Positions 1-6,129 are shown, counted from the stretch's first letter. The stretch is 10,713 bases of DNA from DAIDKA01 sp049792815 (GCA_049792815.1 JBARBG010000058.1:1-10713), one strand, 5' to 3'. Numbers and translations: made by a program. Notes: generated from the letters alone by a model not told the origin.

Positions 1-2
1 CG

Positions 3-125
3 GGCAACGAACCGCATGCGTTCTTCCACTTTGGAACACTCCTGCCACGGCATTTGGCGTCTCCCAAATGCCGGAAAGTGTTACCTATGTGCCCGGAATG
101 ATGTGTAACCTATGATCGGAATACA
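3..125 (+). repeat. Possible IS end with two GTGTWACCTATG repeats
   Basis: Two similar segments lie 25 bases apart: GTGTTACCTATG at 78-89 and GTGTAACCTATG at 103-114. Each is followed by a CGGAAT stretch. Repeated short motifs of this type occur near the ends of some insertion sequences, such as the IS21 type, so this may be the right-hand end of an element lying mostly outside the window. A reading frame is open from the window edge to a TGA at 99-101, but I do not recognise its product and it may be chance. The repeat is visible; the IS assignment is an inference. Confidence 0.25.
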
Positions 126-234
126 CAGATATGTCCAATAACTGGTGATGCCTGCGGACCCGTCGAATTGCCTCCGACATCCGGACGAAAAGTCCGCGTG
201 TCCAGGTCCATTTTCTGTAAGTGACATAACTAAA
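126..234. other. Intergenic stretch, nothing recognised
   Basis: Between the IS-end-like repeats and the toxin-antitoxin promoter region I see no reading frame with a recognisable protein and no clear structure. Long minus-strand frames here run antisense through the toxin gene and look like shadows. Confidence 0.4.
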
Positions 235-303
235 TTGCACGTTTCGATGACGGCGACCATATAAGCCGTAATGCTTGCGATATAGTAACGTAAACGTTAC
301 TAT
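235..303 (+). promoter_or_regulatory. Toxin-antitoxin promoter region with a 22-bp palindromic operator
   Basis: A perfect 9-base inverted repeat, ATAGTAACG / CGTTACTAT, with a 4-base centre (TAAA) spans 282-303 and ends 6 bases before the toxin ATG. HTH antitoxins of this class usually repress their own operon by binding such palindromes, so this is the expected operator. A TTGCAC at 235-240 could be a -35 box, paired either with TATAAG at 260-265 (long 19-base spacer) or with CATATA at 258-263. A TATAGT at 281-286 overlaps the palindrome and is another possible -10. The palindrome is certain; the promoter boxes are tentative. There is no clear Shine-Dalgarno sequence before the ATG at 310. 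Confidence 0.6.
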
Positions 304-309
304 CCATAA

Positions 310-671
310 ATGAAAATTCGGGTGGAAGAATACATTCGCCCGGACGGCACGATTCCGTACAAGGATTGGTTCGACAGCCTTGACGCGCAAGCGGCGGCGA
401 AGGTCGCAACCGCGAAGCTGCGCATGGAACTTGGCAACACTTCGAATGTGAAGTGGTTTGCGGGTTTCGGCGAATACGTCATCGATTGGGGCCCGGGTTA
501 TCGGATCTATCTTGGGCGAAAGACGGCGAATCGCTGATTGTGTTGTTTGGCGGTGGTACCAAGCGACGGCAGCAAGCAGATATTGATAGGGCGCAGGCTC
601 TACACGCCGAGTACAAGTCACGGAAATCGCCAGTTGCGGAAGGTAATAAAGTCAAGAAGCGAAAGAGGTGA
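310..671 (+). pseudogene. Frameshifted RelE/ParE-type toxin (HI1419-type killer protein)
   Basis: The first frame (ATG at 310) encodes about 68 residues that look like an HI1419-type addiction-module toxin: an N-terminal F-DWFDSLDAQAAAKV-like helix, then NTSNVKW, GEY-IDWGPGYRIYLG. At about 514-516 this frame diverges and stops at 535-537. The expected continuation (AKDGESLIVLFGGGTKRRQQ, then DIDRA-LHAEYK) lies in the other + frame from 516 to the TGA at 669-671. A 1-base deletion or 2-base insertion in the GGGCGAAA stretch therefore splits a toxin of about 120 residues. These toxins are ribosome-dependent mRNA interferase relatives and need the C-terminal strand and basic tail, so the product is probably inactive. 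A -1 slip at GGG would restore the protein exactly, but no convincing slippery heptamer is present. A sequencing error is also possible. The intact antitoxin gene overlaps its stop. Confidence 0.8.
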
Positions 672-676
672 TGACC

Positions 677-1009
677 ATGGCGCTTACTCGAGATTTCAAG
701 AAGACAGTCGTTGCTAGAGTCGAGCGCGATCCCGAGTTCGCTAAAGCGCTCCTTGATGAGGCTGCAACTCTGTTTCTGAGTGGCGAGCCGGAGACGGCGC
801 GTCTCGTTCTGCGCGATCTCGTGAATGCAACCTTGGGCTTTGAACGACTGGCCAAGGTAACAGCCATGCCGAGTAAGAGCCTTCATCGGATGCTGTCACC
901 CAAAGGCAATCCAAGCATGGATAACCTGGCGGCAATTTTCGGCGCAGTAAGAAAACGTCTCAAAGTAGATCTCAAAGCCCATACGGTCAAGTTGCAAAAA
1001 GTGGCGTAG
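677..1009 (+). CDS. HTH antitoxin of the HI1420 type
   Basis: This 110-residue protein fits the probable addiction-module antidote family (HI1420 type, COG3636). It begins MALTRDF, continues through ARVERDP-FAKALLDEAATLFL and GEPETARLVLRDLVNAT, and carries a helix-turn-helix at about residues 52-92 with the diagnostic PSKSLHRMLSPKGNPSMDNLAAIF stretch. Its role would be to neutralise the upstream toxin and repress the operon through the palindrome before the toxin gene. The ATG at 677 is chosen because AAAGAGGTG at 662-670 is correctly spaced for it and family members start with MALTRDF; GTG 668 and ATG 671 are possible alternatives that overlap the toxin stop. The gene looks intact although its toxin partner is frameshifted. 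Confidence 0.88.
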   Translation: MALTRDFKKTVVARVERDPEFAKALLDEAATLFLSGEPETARLVLRDLVNATLGFERLAKVTAMPSKSLHRMLSPKGNPSMDNLAAIFGAVRKRLKVDLKAHTVKLQKVA

Positions 1010-1014
1010 CGACT

Positions 1015-1365
1015 GTGGCGCTCGCCGAGACCGAGTTGGCGCGAGTCCGCAGGGCGTTGGATGCGTTCATGCAGCAGCGTCGACCTCCGCCGCACATTCG
1101 CCCGAAGGTGGATCTTGCGTTCCGTGTGTCCGGGCACAGTATTGAGATTTTCGAGATCCGGCCAGTCTGGCGGGGACCTACCGATGAGAAACTCGAATCA
1201 CCGATCGCTAAGGCGACATTCGTCAGAGCGCGAGGCGTCTGGCGAATATTCTGGCAGCGTCGCGATCTGAAGTGGCACCGCTACGAACCGAGACCGGAAG
1301 TGAAATCCGTCGAGGAGTTTGCGTCACTCGTATCCGAGGATGCGCACGCCTGCTTCTTCGGATGA
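1015..1365 (+). CDS. DUF3024 domain protein
   Basis: This 116-residue protein matches the DUF3024 pattern over its whole length: an N-terminal helix, RRPPPHIRPKVDL, S-EIFEIRP-W, KATFVRARGVWRIFW-RRDLKWHRYEP, and the typical end with an acidic stretch and CFFG. The function of the family is not known to me. The many Trp, Arg and His residues and the W-RIFW-R-DLKWH core suggest a compact alpha/beta fold, possibly nucleic-acid binding, but that is speculation. The start is GTG at 1015, five bases after the antitoxin stop, which places it as third gene of the toxin-antitoxin operon; family proteins also begin MAL. There is no strong ribosome site, so translation may be coupled to the antitoxin gene. 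Confidence 0.85.
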   Translation: MALAETELARVRRALDAFMQQRRPPPHIRPKVDLAFRVSGHSIEIFEIRPVWRGPTDEKLESPIAKATFVRARGVWRIFWQRRDLKWHRYEPRPEVKSVEEFASLVSEDAHACFFG

Positions 1366-1680
1366 GCGGGGAGTGATGCGGTGCCTGATTAGAAATGCAT
1401 CGTCCTTCCCTAAAGTGAACCTCCATAGTTCGCGAGTGCTGTGCCACCTTTATGACCAACTCAGATTGGGTGTGCCAGATTGTGCCTTGGTGAGCCTAGG
1501 CAGGGGCCGACGAGACGCTGTAGGTGATTGATTAATAGACTTCTGGAACACCCTGCGGGTTCGTGGAAGTATGTAGCCCACTGCCAGCGGACTCCGACGA
1601 GTTATGCAGAGAGGCTCCACGGCAGTGGCATTCGGGGAAACTCAATGGACGAATGTGCGGTCGATCGCAGGGAATGTAAG
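1366..1680. other. Gap without a recognisable gene; one inverted repeat
   Basis: I find no convincing coding region in these 315 bases. A + frame open from 1528 continues into the GFA gene, but its first part has no family resemblance. CCACTGCC at 1578-1585 and GGCAGTGG at 1621-1628 form a perfect 8-base inverted repeat separated by 35 bases. This could be an RNA hairpin or protein site upstream of the GFA gene, or chance. The strip may be decayed sequence between accessory genes. Confidence 0.4.
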
Positions 1681-2097
1681 ATGAAGGAATATCAGGGCAG
1701 ATGCCATTGTGGCGCTCTCGGAATAATTTACCGCACCGACATCGATCCCATGTACTGGCGCCTGCGGCACGATGGCTGTTCGTTTTGTCGGCGCCACGGC
1801 GTGGTTGGGACATCGGACCCGGCGGGCAATCTCTCCATTGACATCGAGGATCCCTCCAAGGTTCGGTACTATCGTTTCGCACATCGGACCGCGGATTTCT
1901 TGATTTGCGGCGAATGCGGTGTGTTCGTCGCGGCCATCACCGACACCGCCCAAGGAAAGCGCGCAGTCATCAATGCACGCGTACTCGATGGCATCACGTT
2001 AAATTGGACCTCGGTGGCCGATGTGCACTTTGATGACGAAAGCCCGTCACAGCGAGCCGAACGACGGGCCGTGCATTGGACTCCCGTGGTGAGGTGA
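1681..2097 (+). CDS. GFA/CENP-V family zinc protein (aldehyde-activating-like)
   Basis: This 138-residue protein belongs to the glutathione-dependent formaldehyde-activating (GFA/CENP-V) fold family. Expected zinc ligands are visible: C8 and C10 (CHCG) with C76 and C79 (CGEC) for the structural zinc, and C33 and C36 (CSFCRRHG) for the second zinc. The family normally has C-x-C-x2-C at the second site; here the first position is Asp (D31: DGCSFC), so one expected ligand is changed. Substrates of such paralogues are mostly unknown; despite the name, most are not proven to act on formaldehyde. The ATG at 1681 is chosen because AGGGA at 1669-1673 is well placed and the CHCG motif starts at residue 8 as in relatives; ATG 1645 would add 12 unmatched residues. 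It is encoded alone, with no operon partner nearby. Confidence 0.85.
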   Translation: MKEYQGRCHCGALGIIYRTDIDPMYWRLRHDGCSFCRRHGVVGTSDPAGNLSIDIEDPSKVRYYRFAHRTADFLICGECGVFVAAITDTAQGKRAVINARVLDGITLNWTSVADVHFDDESPSQRAERRAVHWTPVVR

Positions 2098-2115
2098 CCG
2101 GGCGCCCGCCTTCAT

Positions 2116-2128
2116 GCCGGCAACCGGC
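2116..2128 (+). terminator. Weak hairpin after the GFA gene
   Basis: GCCGG-CAA-CCGGC forms a 5-base GC-rich stem with a 3-base loop, 19 bases after the GFA stop. It is followed by TTAT but no real U-tract. It may reduce read-through; as an intrinsic terminator it is poor. Confidence 0.25.
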
Positions 2129-2266
2129 TTATCGCGAAGGTAGAACCTGACGCCCAGGGCACCAGTCAGGACGTGGTCGCGTTCGCATCCGGCGACGGGA
2201 AGTTCAGAACAGGGATGTACAAGGCGAGGCCCGAGCAGGAGGAGTACAAGTCAGGGTACGAGAACA

Positions 2267-2629
2267 ATGCTGCCAATGCTGCAGCTACGCGTCGTGCAAC
2301 TGACGCTTGTCAATTCGCTCGCACTCGGCGCGGTCTCAGCCGTAGTCAGCGCGCCCCTCACCGCTCAGACGCAGCAAGACGTACCCACAACTGTCCCCAG
2401 TCTGAGCGGCTATGGCAGCGAGACTCGCCAGTCAATTGGGCTGGCTTGCATTGTGAAGAAGTCGGACAGACCGGTCGCCTACGCGGCGTGCTTGAATCAG
2501 CAGATTGCTTCGCTGCAAGGTTCGCCCGGCAACCGCAATCCGGGCGGCCAAGACAGCCAGACGCGTGAGGTTGGAGGTGAAGAAGCGATTTACGGAACAA
2601 CAGATCATTGGATTTCTATGGGAATCTGA
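2267..2629 (+). pseudogene. Short exported protein with one Cys motif, probably truncated
   Basis: The ATG at 2267 (or 2276) opens a frame of up to 120 residues. Residues 1-33 look like a signal peptide (hydrophobic LVNSLALGAVSAVVSA, then PLTAQ). After it comes GYGSETRQSIGLAC and PVAYAACLNQQIASLQGSPG, a pattern of two cysteines about 17 residues apart. I recall this pattern, often in tandem copies, in uncharacterised exported proteobacterial proteins, but could not check it. From about residue 88 the frame leaves this pattern and runs out of frame through the IS3 remnant to a TGA at 2627-2629, so the natural C-terminus seems to have been lost. A disulfide between the two Cys is plausible in the periplasm. 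Function unknown. Confidence 0.45.
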
Positions 2630-2645
2630 CAAGGGCGTGCCGGTC
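2577..2645 (+). mobile_element. Remnant of IS3-family OrfA (N-terminal 23 codons)
   Basis: Beginning with GTG at 2577 the frame reads VKKRFTEQQIIGFLWESDKG followed by VPV. This closely matches the N-terminus of IS3-family (IS407-like) OrfA proteins, which begin KKRFTEEQIIGFL and continue through a helix-turn-helix. After GVPV the match stops, where the family has an ELCR-HG-like motif. No OrfB or other IS part is visible, so this is a short fragment left by a deletion. The sequence just after it, up to about 2700, contains AGTTGGACAACAC, which could belong to an IS end, but that is uncertain. Confidence 0.65.
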
Positions 2646-2676
2646 GTCGTCGGGAATGCTTGCATGAGACCGGAAG

Positions 2677-2718
2677 TTGGACAACACTCCCCGGACAAGA
2701 AAATACCAAAAAAAGGGG
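2677..2718 (+). promoter_or_regulatory. Ribosome binding site and possible promoter of the phosphatase operon
   Basis: AAAAGGGG at 2711-2718 is a good Shine-Dalgarno sequence placed six bases before TTG 2725, and it decides the start of the phosphatase gene. TTGGAC at 2677-2682 with GAAAAT at 2699-2704 (16-base spacer) is a possible promoter, but the resulting leader would be very short. The region borders the IS3 remnant, so the operon's own promoter may have been replaced. Confidence 0.4.
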
Positions 2719-2724
2719 TCGCGT

Positions 2725-3789
2725 TTGCGGAGTCTTTGGTCGCGCCTTGCTTGGCTGGCGACGGTCCTAGCCCTGGCGGTATCTGCCACAGCCGCCCCCC
2801 TGCATCGAATCGTTGCGGTCGGCGACCTGCATGGCGATTTTTCCGCCTGGCGGGATATCCTGCGCTCCGCAAACCTGGCCGATAACAATGGCCACTGGAC
2901 CGGTGGCGACACGATCCTAATCCAGACCGGCGACGCCGTCGATCGCGGCCCGCATTCGCTCGAGATCATCCAGGATCTCATCCGGCTGCAAAAAGAATCG
3001 GCCCGCGCCCACGGTCAGGTGATCGCATTGGTCGGCAATCACGAAGCCATGAACCTGATCGGCGATCTGCGCTATGTCTCTGCCGCCGACTATGCCGGCT
3101 ATGCCGACCGCCAGTCGGCCTCGCGGCGCGAGAATGTCTACAATTCCAACAAGGCTGCTATCGAAATGGCCTATCGCCAAAAAGATCCGCAGATGAGCAG
3201 CGAGGCGATCAAGAAGGTCTGGTTCGAAGCCTTCCCACTAGGGCGCATCGAGCACCAGATCGCCTGGAGCGATCACGGCGAGATCGGTCGATGGGTCGTG
3301 AAAAATCCTGTTGTCGTCCTGCTCGACGGCACGCTGTTCGTGCACGGCGGCATCAGTCCGGCTTATGTCGATCTGACGGTGGCGCAGATCAATGCCCGCG
3401 CCGCAGCCGCGCTGACGGCGCGAAGCACCGATCCTACAGCAATCAACAATGACGACCAGGGTCCGCTCTGGTACCGGGGACTGGCGCAGCCGCCGGCGTC
3501 CAACAACGGCGAGACACTCGCGGCGCGGACACCGGCTCAGATTCAGCCGGCCGGCGAAGATCAGCTGGATGCCCTGCTATCAGCTTATGGCGCGAGGCGA
3601 ATCGTGGTCGGTCACACGCCCATCCTGTCGGGAATCGCCTTCTTTCAGGACGGAAAGCTGATCTGCATTGATACTGGAATATCGGCCGTGTACGGCGGTA
3701 CGGTTTCTTATCTGGACATAGTCGACGGGACGCCCGTCCCGCATGCCGTCGCACGATCTCAGCAACCTTTAAAACAGGGAGCACCCTGA
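2725..3789 (+). CDS. Exported Shelph-type (PPP family) metallophosphatase
   Basis: With TTG 2725 as start the product has 354 residues. Residues 1-24 are a signal peptide (MRSLW-R, hydrophobic core, SATAA), so it should act in the periplasm. The metallophosphoesterase motifs follow in order: GDLHGD (D34, H36), GDAVDRG (D70), GNHE (N105, H106), FVHGG (H207) and VGHTP (H297), all metal or active-site residues. GNHEAMNLIGDLRYVS is characteristic of Shewanella-like protein phosphatases (Shelphs), PPP-family enzymes that include known Ser/Thr- and Tyr-phosphatases. The start is preferred over TTG 2677 because it has a good Shine-Dalgarno sequence and puts the signal peptide at the very N-terminus. 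It is first in an operon with a CotH-like protein (stop and start share one base) and a DUF4956 protein. Substrate unknown; a phosphoprotein in the envelope is the obvious guess. Confidence 0.88.
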   Translation: MRSLWSRLAWLATVLALAVSATAAPLHRIVAVGDLHGDFSAWRDILRSANLADNNGHWTGGDTILIQTGDAVDRGPHSLEIIQDLIRLQKESARAHGQVIALVGNHEAMNLIGDLRYVSAADYAGYADRQSASRRENVYNSNKAAIEMAYRQKDPQMSSEAIKKVWFEAFPLGRIEHQIAWSDHGEIGRWVVKNPVVVLLDGTLFVHGGISPAYVDLTVAQINARAAAALTARSTDPTAINNDDQGPLWYRGLAQPPASNNGETLAARTPAQIQPAGEDQLDALLSAYGARRIVVGHTPILSGIAFFQDGKLICIDTGISAVYGGTVSYLDIVDGTPVPHAVARSQQPLKQGAP

Positions 3790-4847
3790 TGCGCTTGGCT
3801 CTGAAAATCGCACTCGCCGCCGCGACATTTTCCATCCTGTCCTGGGCAAATCCCATCCGCGCCGCCGACGGCCCTAAGCCGTTGTTTGCCAGCGACGAGG
3901 TGCTGAGCCTGACCCTCACAGGACCGCTCGACACGATTTCGCGCGTCAAAGGCGCCAAGCCGGTCTCCGGTGTGCTGAAGGTTGGCGGCGCAGCACCAGA
4001 AACCCTGCCCGTGACCTTGTCGGTGCGCGGCATCACGCGGCGCAAGGAAGAGGTATGTACCTTCCCGCCGCTGCGCGTGGAGTTCACGGAAAAACCGGGA
4101 CCGTCCTCCATCTTCAAGGGACAGAAGCATCTCAAGCTGGTGACCCATTGCCAGCGCTCGGCGGACTACCAGCAATATTTGCTGCTGGAATACTCCGCTT
4201 ACCGGCTGTACCGCGCCGAGACCCCGGAAAGCTTCAACGTCCGCCTTGCCAAGATCGACTATGCCCGGGCGGACGGCCGCGCCCTCATCACACGGCTCGG
4301 CTTTTTTATCGAGGATGCCGATGACGTGGCGAAGCGCAACGGGCAGAAAAGGCTCAAGGGTGTCCGAAGAATATCCGCCTCGCAATTGGATGCGGCCGCC
4401 GCGGCGCGCTTCGCGGTGTTTGAGTACATGATCAGCAACCTGGATTGGGCTATGACGGCCGGTCCGCCCGGCGAGGATTGTTGCCACAACTCCCGGCTGA
4501 TGGGCCCCGAGGGCGCGACCGGCGAATCGACGGGCCTGATCCCCGTGCCGTATGACTTTGACGAGACCGGCCTGGTCAACGTGCCCTATGCCGCACCGCC
4601 GGACGGCATCCATGTCGCCAATGTGAAAGTGCGGCGCTATCGCGGCTTCTGCTTGCATAACGAGGAGGCCAAGGCGTTCCTCGCGCAGATTTCCACCCGT
4701 CGCGACTCGCTGATGGCCATTCTCAACGAGACGCCGCAATTGGACGACAGGACGCGCCGAATCGCGGCCGGTTATCTCGGCGACTTCTTCGAGGAGGCCG
4801 GATCGCCGTCCAAGGTGGCCGAATTCATGAAAGTGTGTCTGCGTTAA
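3789..4847 (+). CDS. Exported CotH-like (kinase-fold) protein
   Basis: The 352-residue product starts with a signal peptide (residues 1-25, ending NPIRA). No named family is certain, but the order of motifs resembles CotH-type atypical kinases: KHLKLVTHC (K113, K116), a helix with LLLEYSAYRLY (E134), VRLAKIDY, TRLGFFIED, then FEYMISNLDW (N217, D219), CCHN (N234) and PVPYDFDETG (D256, D258), comparable to the N-D, N-x-y-l and w-D-l-D elements of CotH. CotH phosphorylates spore-coat proteins in Bacillus; other members are mostly untested. Cys pairs (90/121, 231/232) could form disulfides. The ATG overlaps the phosphatase stop by one base and has AGGGAG at 3776-3781, so the two are translated together. 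A kinase/phosphatase pair in the periplasm is my inference; a non-catalytic member is possible. Confidence 0.65.
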   Translation: MRLALKIALAAATFSILSWANPIRAADGPKPLFASDEVLSLTLTGPLDTISRVKGAKPVSGVLKVGGAAPETLPVTLSVRGITRRKEEVCTFPPLRVEFTEKPGPSSIFKGQKHLKLVTHCQRSADYQQYLLLEYSAYRLYRAETPESFNVRLAKIDYARADGRALITRLGFFIEDADDVAKRNGQKRLKGVRRISASQLDAAAAARFAVFEYMISNLDWAMTAGPPGEDCCHNSRLMGPEGATGESTGLIPVPYDFDETGLVNVPYAAPPDGIHVANVKVRRYRGFCLHNEEAKAFLAQISTRRDSLMAILNETPQLDDRTRRIAAGYLGDFFEEAGSPSKVAEFMKVCLR

Positions 4848-4871
4848 TCGCATGAAGGGGGCCGGGACCAT

Positions 4872-5591
4872 ATGTCGATACATCTAGACGCTGACAAGCC
4901 TGTCCCGGGTCAAGCCCTGTTTGCCGCAACGCATGGTCCGGCTGCTGCACTGGACTGGTCCGGCCTGACAGACGTGCGATTCATCGCGAACTCCGTCATC
5001 ATCCTGCTGCTGGCCACCCTGCTGGGCGCCCTGATCGGCTACCACCCGGCGACGCGGCGCACCGTAGACGGGCTGCATGAAGCGGACATGCCGCATGTCT
5101 ATGTGATGTATGCGGTGATCGGCGCGGTGATCGGCGTGGCCGTGCGCGAATTCGGCACCGTGGTCGGTGTGGTGGTGTTCGGCATCGGCGGTCTCATGCG
5201 TTTCCGCTCGGTAGCGGATTCGACGCGCGACACGGTGCGGCTGATCATCGTAACCCTGGTGGGACTGACCGCGGGCCTCGGGCTCTTGCATTTTGCCGTG
5301 ATCATCACGCTGTTCACCTTCACCCTGATCTATGTCTTCGACACCAGTCCGCCCTACCGCATCCGGGTGGAAGGCATGGCGAAGGATCGTACCGGCAGTT
5401 GCGCCGAGGTCTATCGCGGCATTTTGAAGGGGCATGGCTGCAGCATCATCGCTGAGCATCATTCGCTGGAAAAAGCGCGGATTGAATTTGTCTTCCGTTT
5501 GCCCCGCCGCAGCACCCGCGACCGGCTGGACGTGGAGTTGCGCAGCATTGCCGCTGATTTGCGCGGCGAAGTGAATTGGGAAGTCGGCTAG
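4872..5591 (+). CDS. DUF4956 / MgtC-like membrane protein
   Basis: The 239-residue product has hydrophobic segments at about 37-57, 76-94, 96-109 and 124-156, followed by a soluble C-terminal domain (157-239) that probably lies in the cytoplasm. The stretch FGIGGLMRFRSVADSTRDTVRLI (about 103-125) is the signature of DUF4956 and relates it to MgtC/SapB-type proteins. In many bacteria DUF4956 genes stand beside CotH-like kinases and VTC-type polyphosphate polymerase domains; here the CotH-like gene is directly upstream (24-base gap) but no VTC gene is in the window. The ATG at 4872 is preceded by GAAGGGGG at 4854-4861. Role unknown; it may pass ions or a substrate, or couple the envelope proteins to the cytoplasm. 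I see no clear terminator after it. Confidence 0.8.
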   Translation: MSIHLDADKPVPGQALFAATHGPAAALDWSGLTDVRFIANSVIILLLATLLGALIGYHPATRRTVDGLHEADMPHVYVMYAVIGAVIGVAVREFGTVVGVVVFGIGGLMRFRSVADSTRDTVRLIIVTLVGLTAGLGLLHFAVIITLFTFTLIYVFDTSPPYRIRVEGMAKDRTGSCAEVYRGILKGHGCSIIAEHHSLEKARIEFVFRLPRRSTRDRLDVELRSIAADLRGEVNWEVG

Positions 5592-6129
5592 CCGGGTGTT
5601 CAACGGGGTAACGGTAGCGCTGATCGGCGAGCATGAACTCGCCAAAACCTATCCACATTTCAATAATTGATGTCATGTCTCACCGCGCCGGTTTATCAGG
5701 GACGCACCAGAGCTCCGGAAGTCGCTGCTAGAGCCGCCCTTGCCCTGGCGCTTAGGGCCGCAGGCGTGCGGGGCGAATTCGGGTCGTCGGCGATTTGCCT
5801 GATGGAGCGACCATTGCCGTCTTGGATAAAGACAACCCTGCAATGTGACAAAGGTGCAGACGAGAATTGGCCCAGATCGAGAATTGGCCCAGATCGAGAA
5901 TTGGCCAAGCGTCCCCGGTTCAGTGGCCGTTTCCCTCAAAATAAATTGTGGGTAATAGTGCGGGTAACACAGTTTTTGGTCGGTCAAGAATGCCGTAATT
6001 AATCGACTTTCCGCCTATTGTTCAATTCCCTCTCGGGCAAATATTGCACTTTGTAATCAATGGCTTAAGTGGTCGTGGAAGTCGTCAAAATCACCCCGAC
6101 ACTCGGACGGAAAGTGGATCATGCTGACG
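5592..6129. other. Gene-free, decayed strip
   Basis: No reading frame here looks like an intact protein. A short + frame from GTG 5596 to TGA 5668-5670 (VFNGVTVALIGEHELAKTY, then PHFNN) has a coding-like composition and could be the tail of a lost gene, but I do not recognise it. A triple 17-bp tandem repeat lies at 5861-5911. Around 6100-6121, GGACGGAAAGTGGATCA (TGATCCACTTTCCGTCC on the other strand) resembles motifs I have seen at IS21-type ends. The strip may be a graveyard of insertion sequences. Confidence 0.4.
5861..5911. repeat. Three 17-bp tandem repeats
   Basis: CGAGAATTGGCCCAGAT occurs at 5861-5877 and 5878-5894 without a gap. A third copy at 5895-5911 keeps the first 12 bases (CGAGAATTGGCC) and then diverges. 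Tandem sites of this size are typical of multiple protein-binding sites, for example transposase sites in the ends of IS21-type elements or operators. No gene lies directly beside them, so an IS-end remnant is the preferred but unproven reading. Confidence 0.75.

Noticed and set aside
511..520. Programmed -1 frameshift in the toxin gene
   Set aside because: A -1 slip at GGG would restore the toxin, but TCTTGGG is not a good slippery heptamer and no stem-loop is evident after it. A mutation or sequencing error is simpler.
1576..1630. Possible integron attC site (GTTATGC between inverted repeats)
   Set aside because: The accessory-type gene content suggested a cassette array, but no matched RYYYAAC / GTTRRRY core pair is placed correctly, and no similar site follows the other genes.
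3759..4883. Long minus-strand open frame (374 codons) opposite the CotH-like gene
   Set aside because: It lies antisense to two genes with signal peptides and clear motifs. Its protein is rich in His, Arg and Gly without family resemblance, as expected of a shadow in GC-rich DNA.
4884..5645. Minus-strand frame of 253 codons opposite the DUF4956 gene
   Set aside because: It is antisense to a protein with clear membrane segments and the family signature; its His/Asp/Gln-rich composition is a shadow effect.
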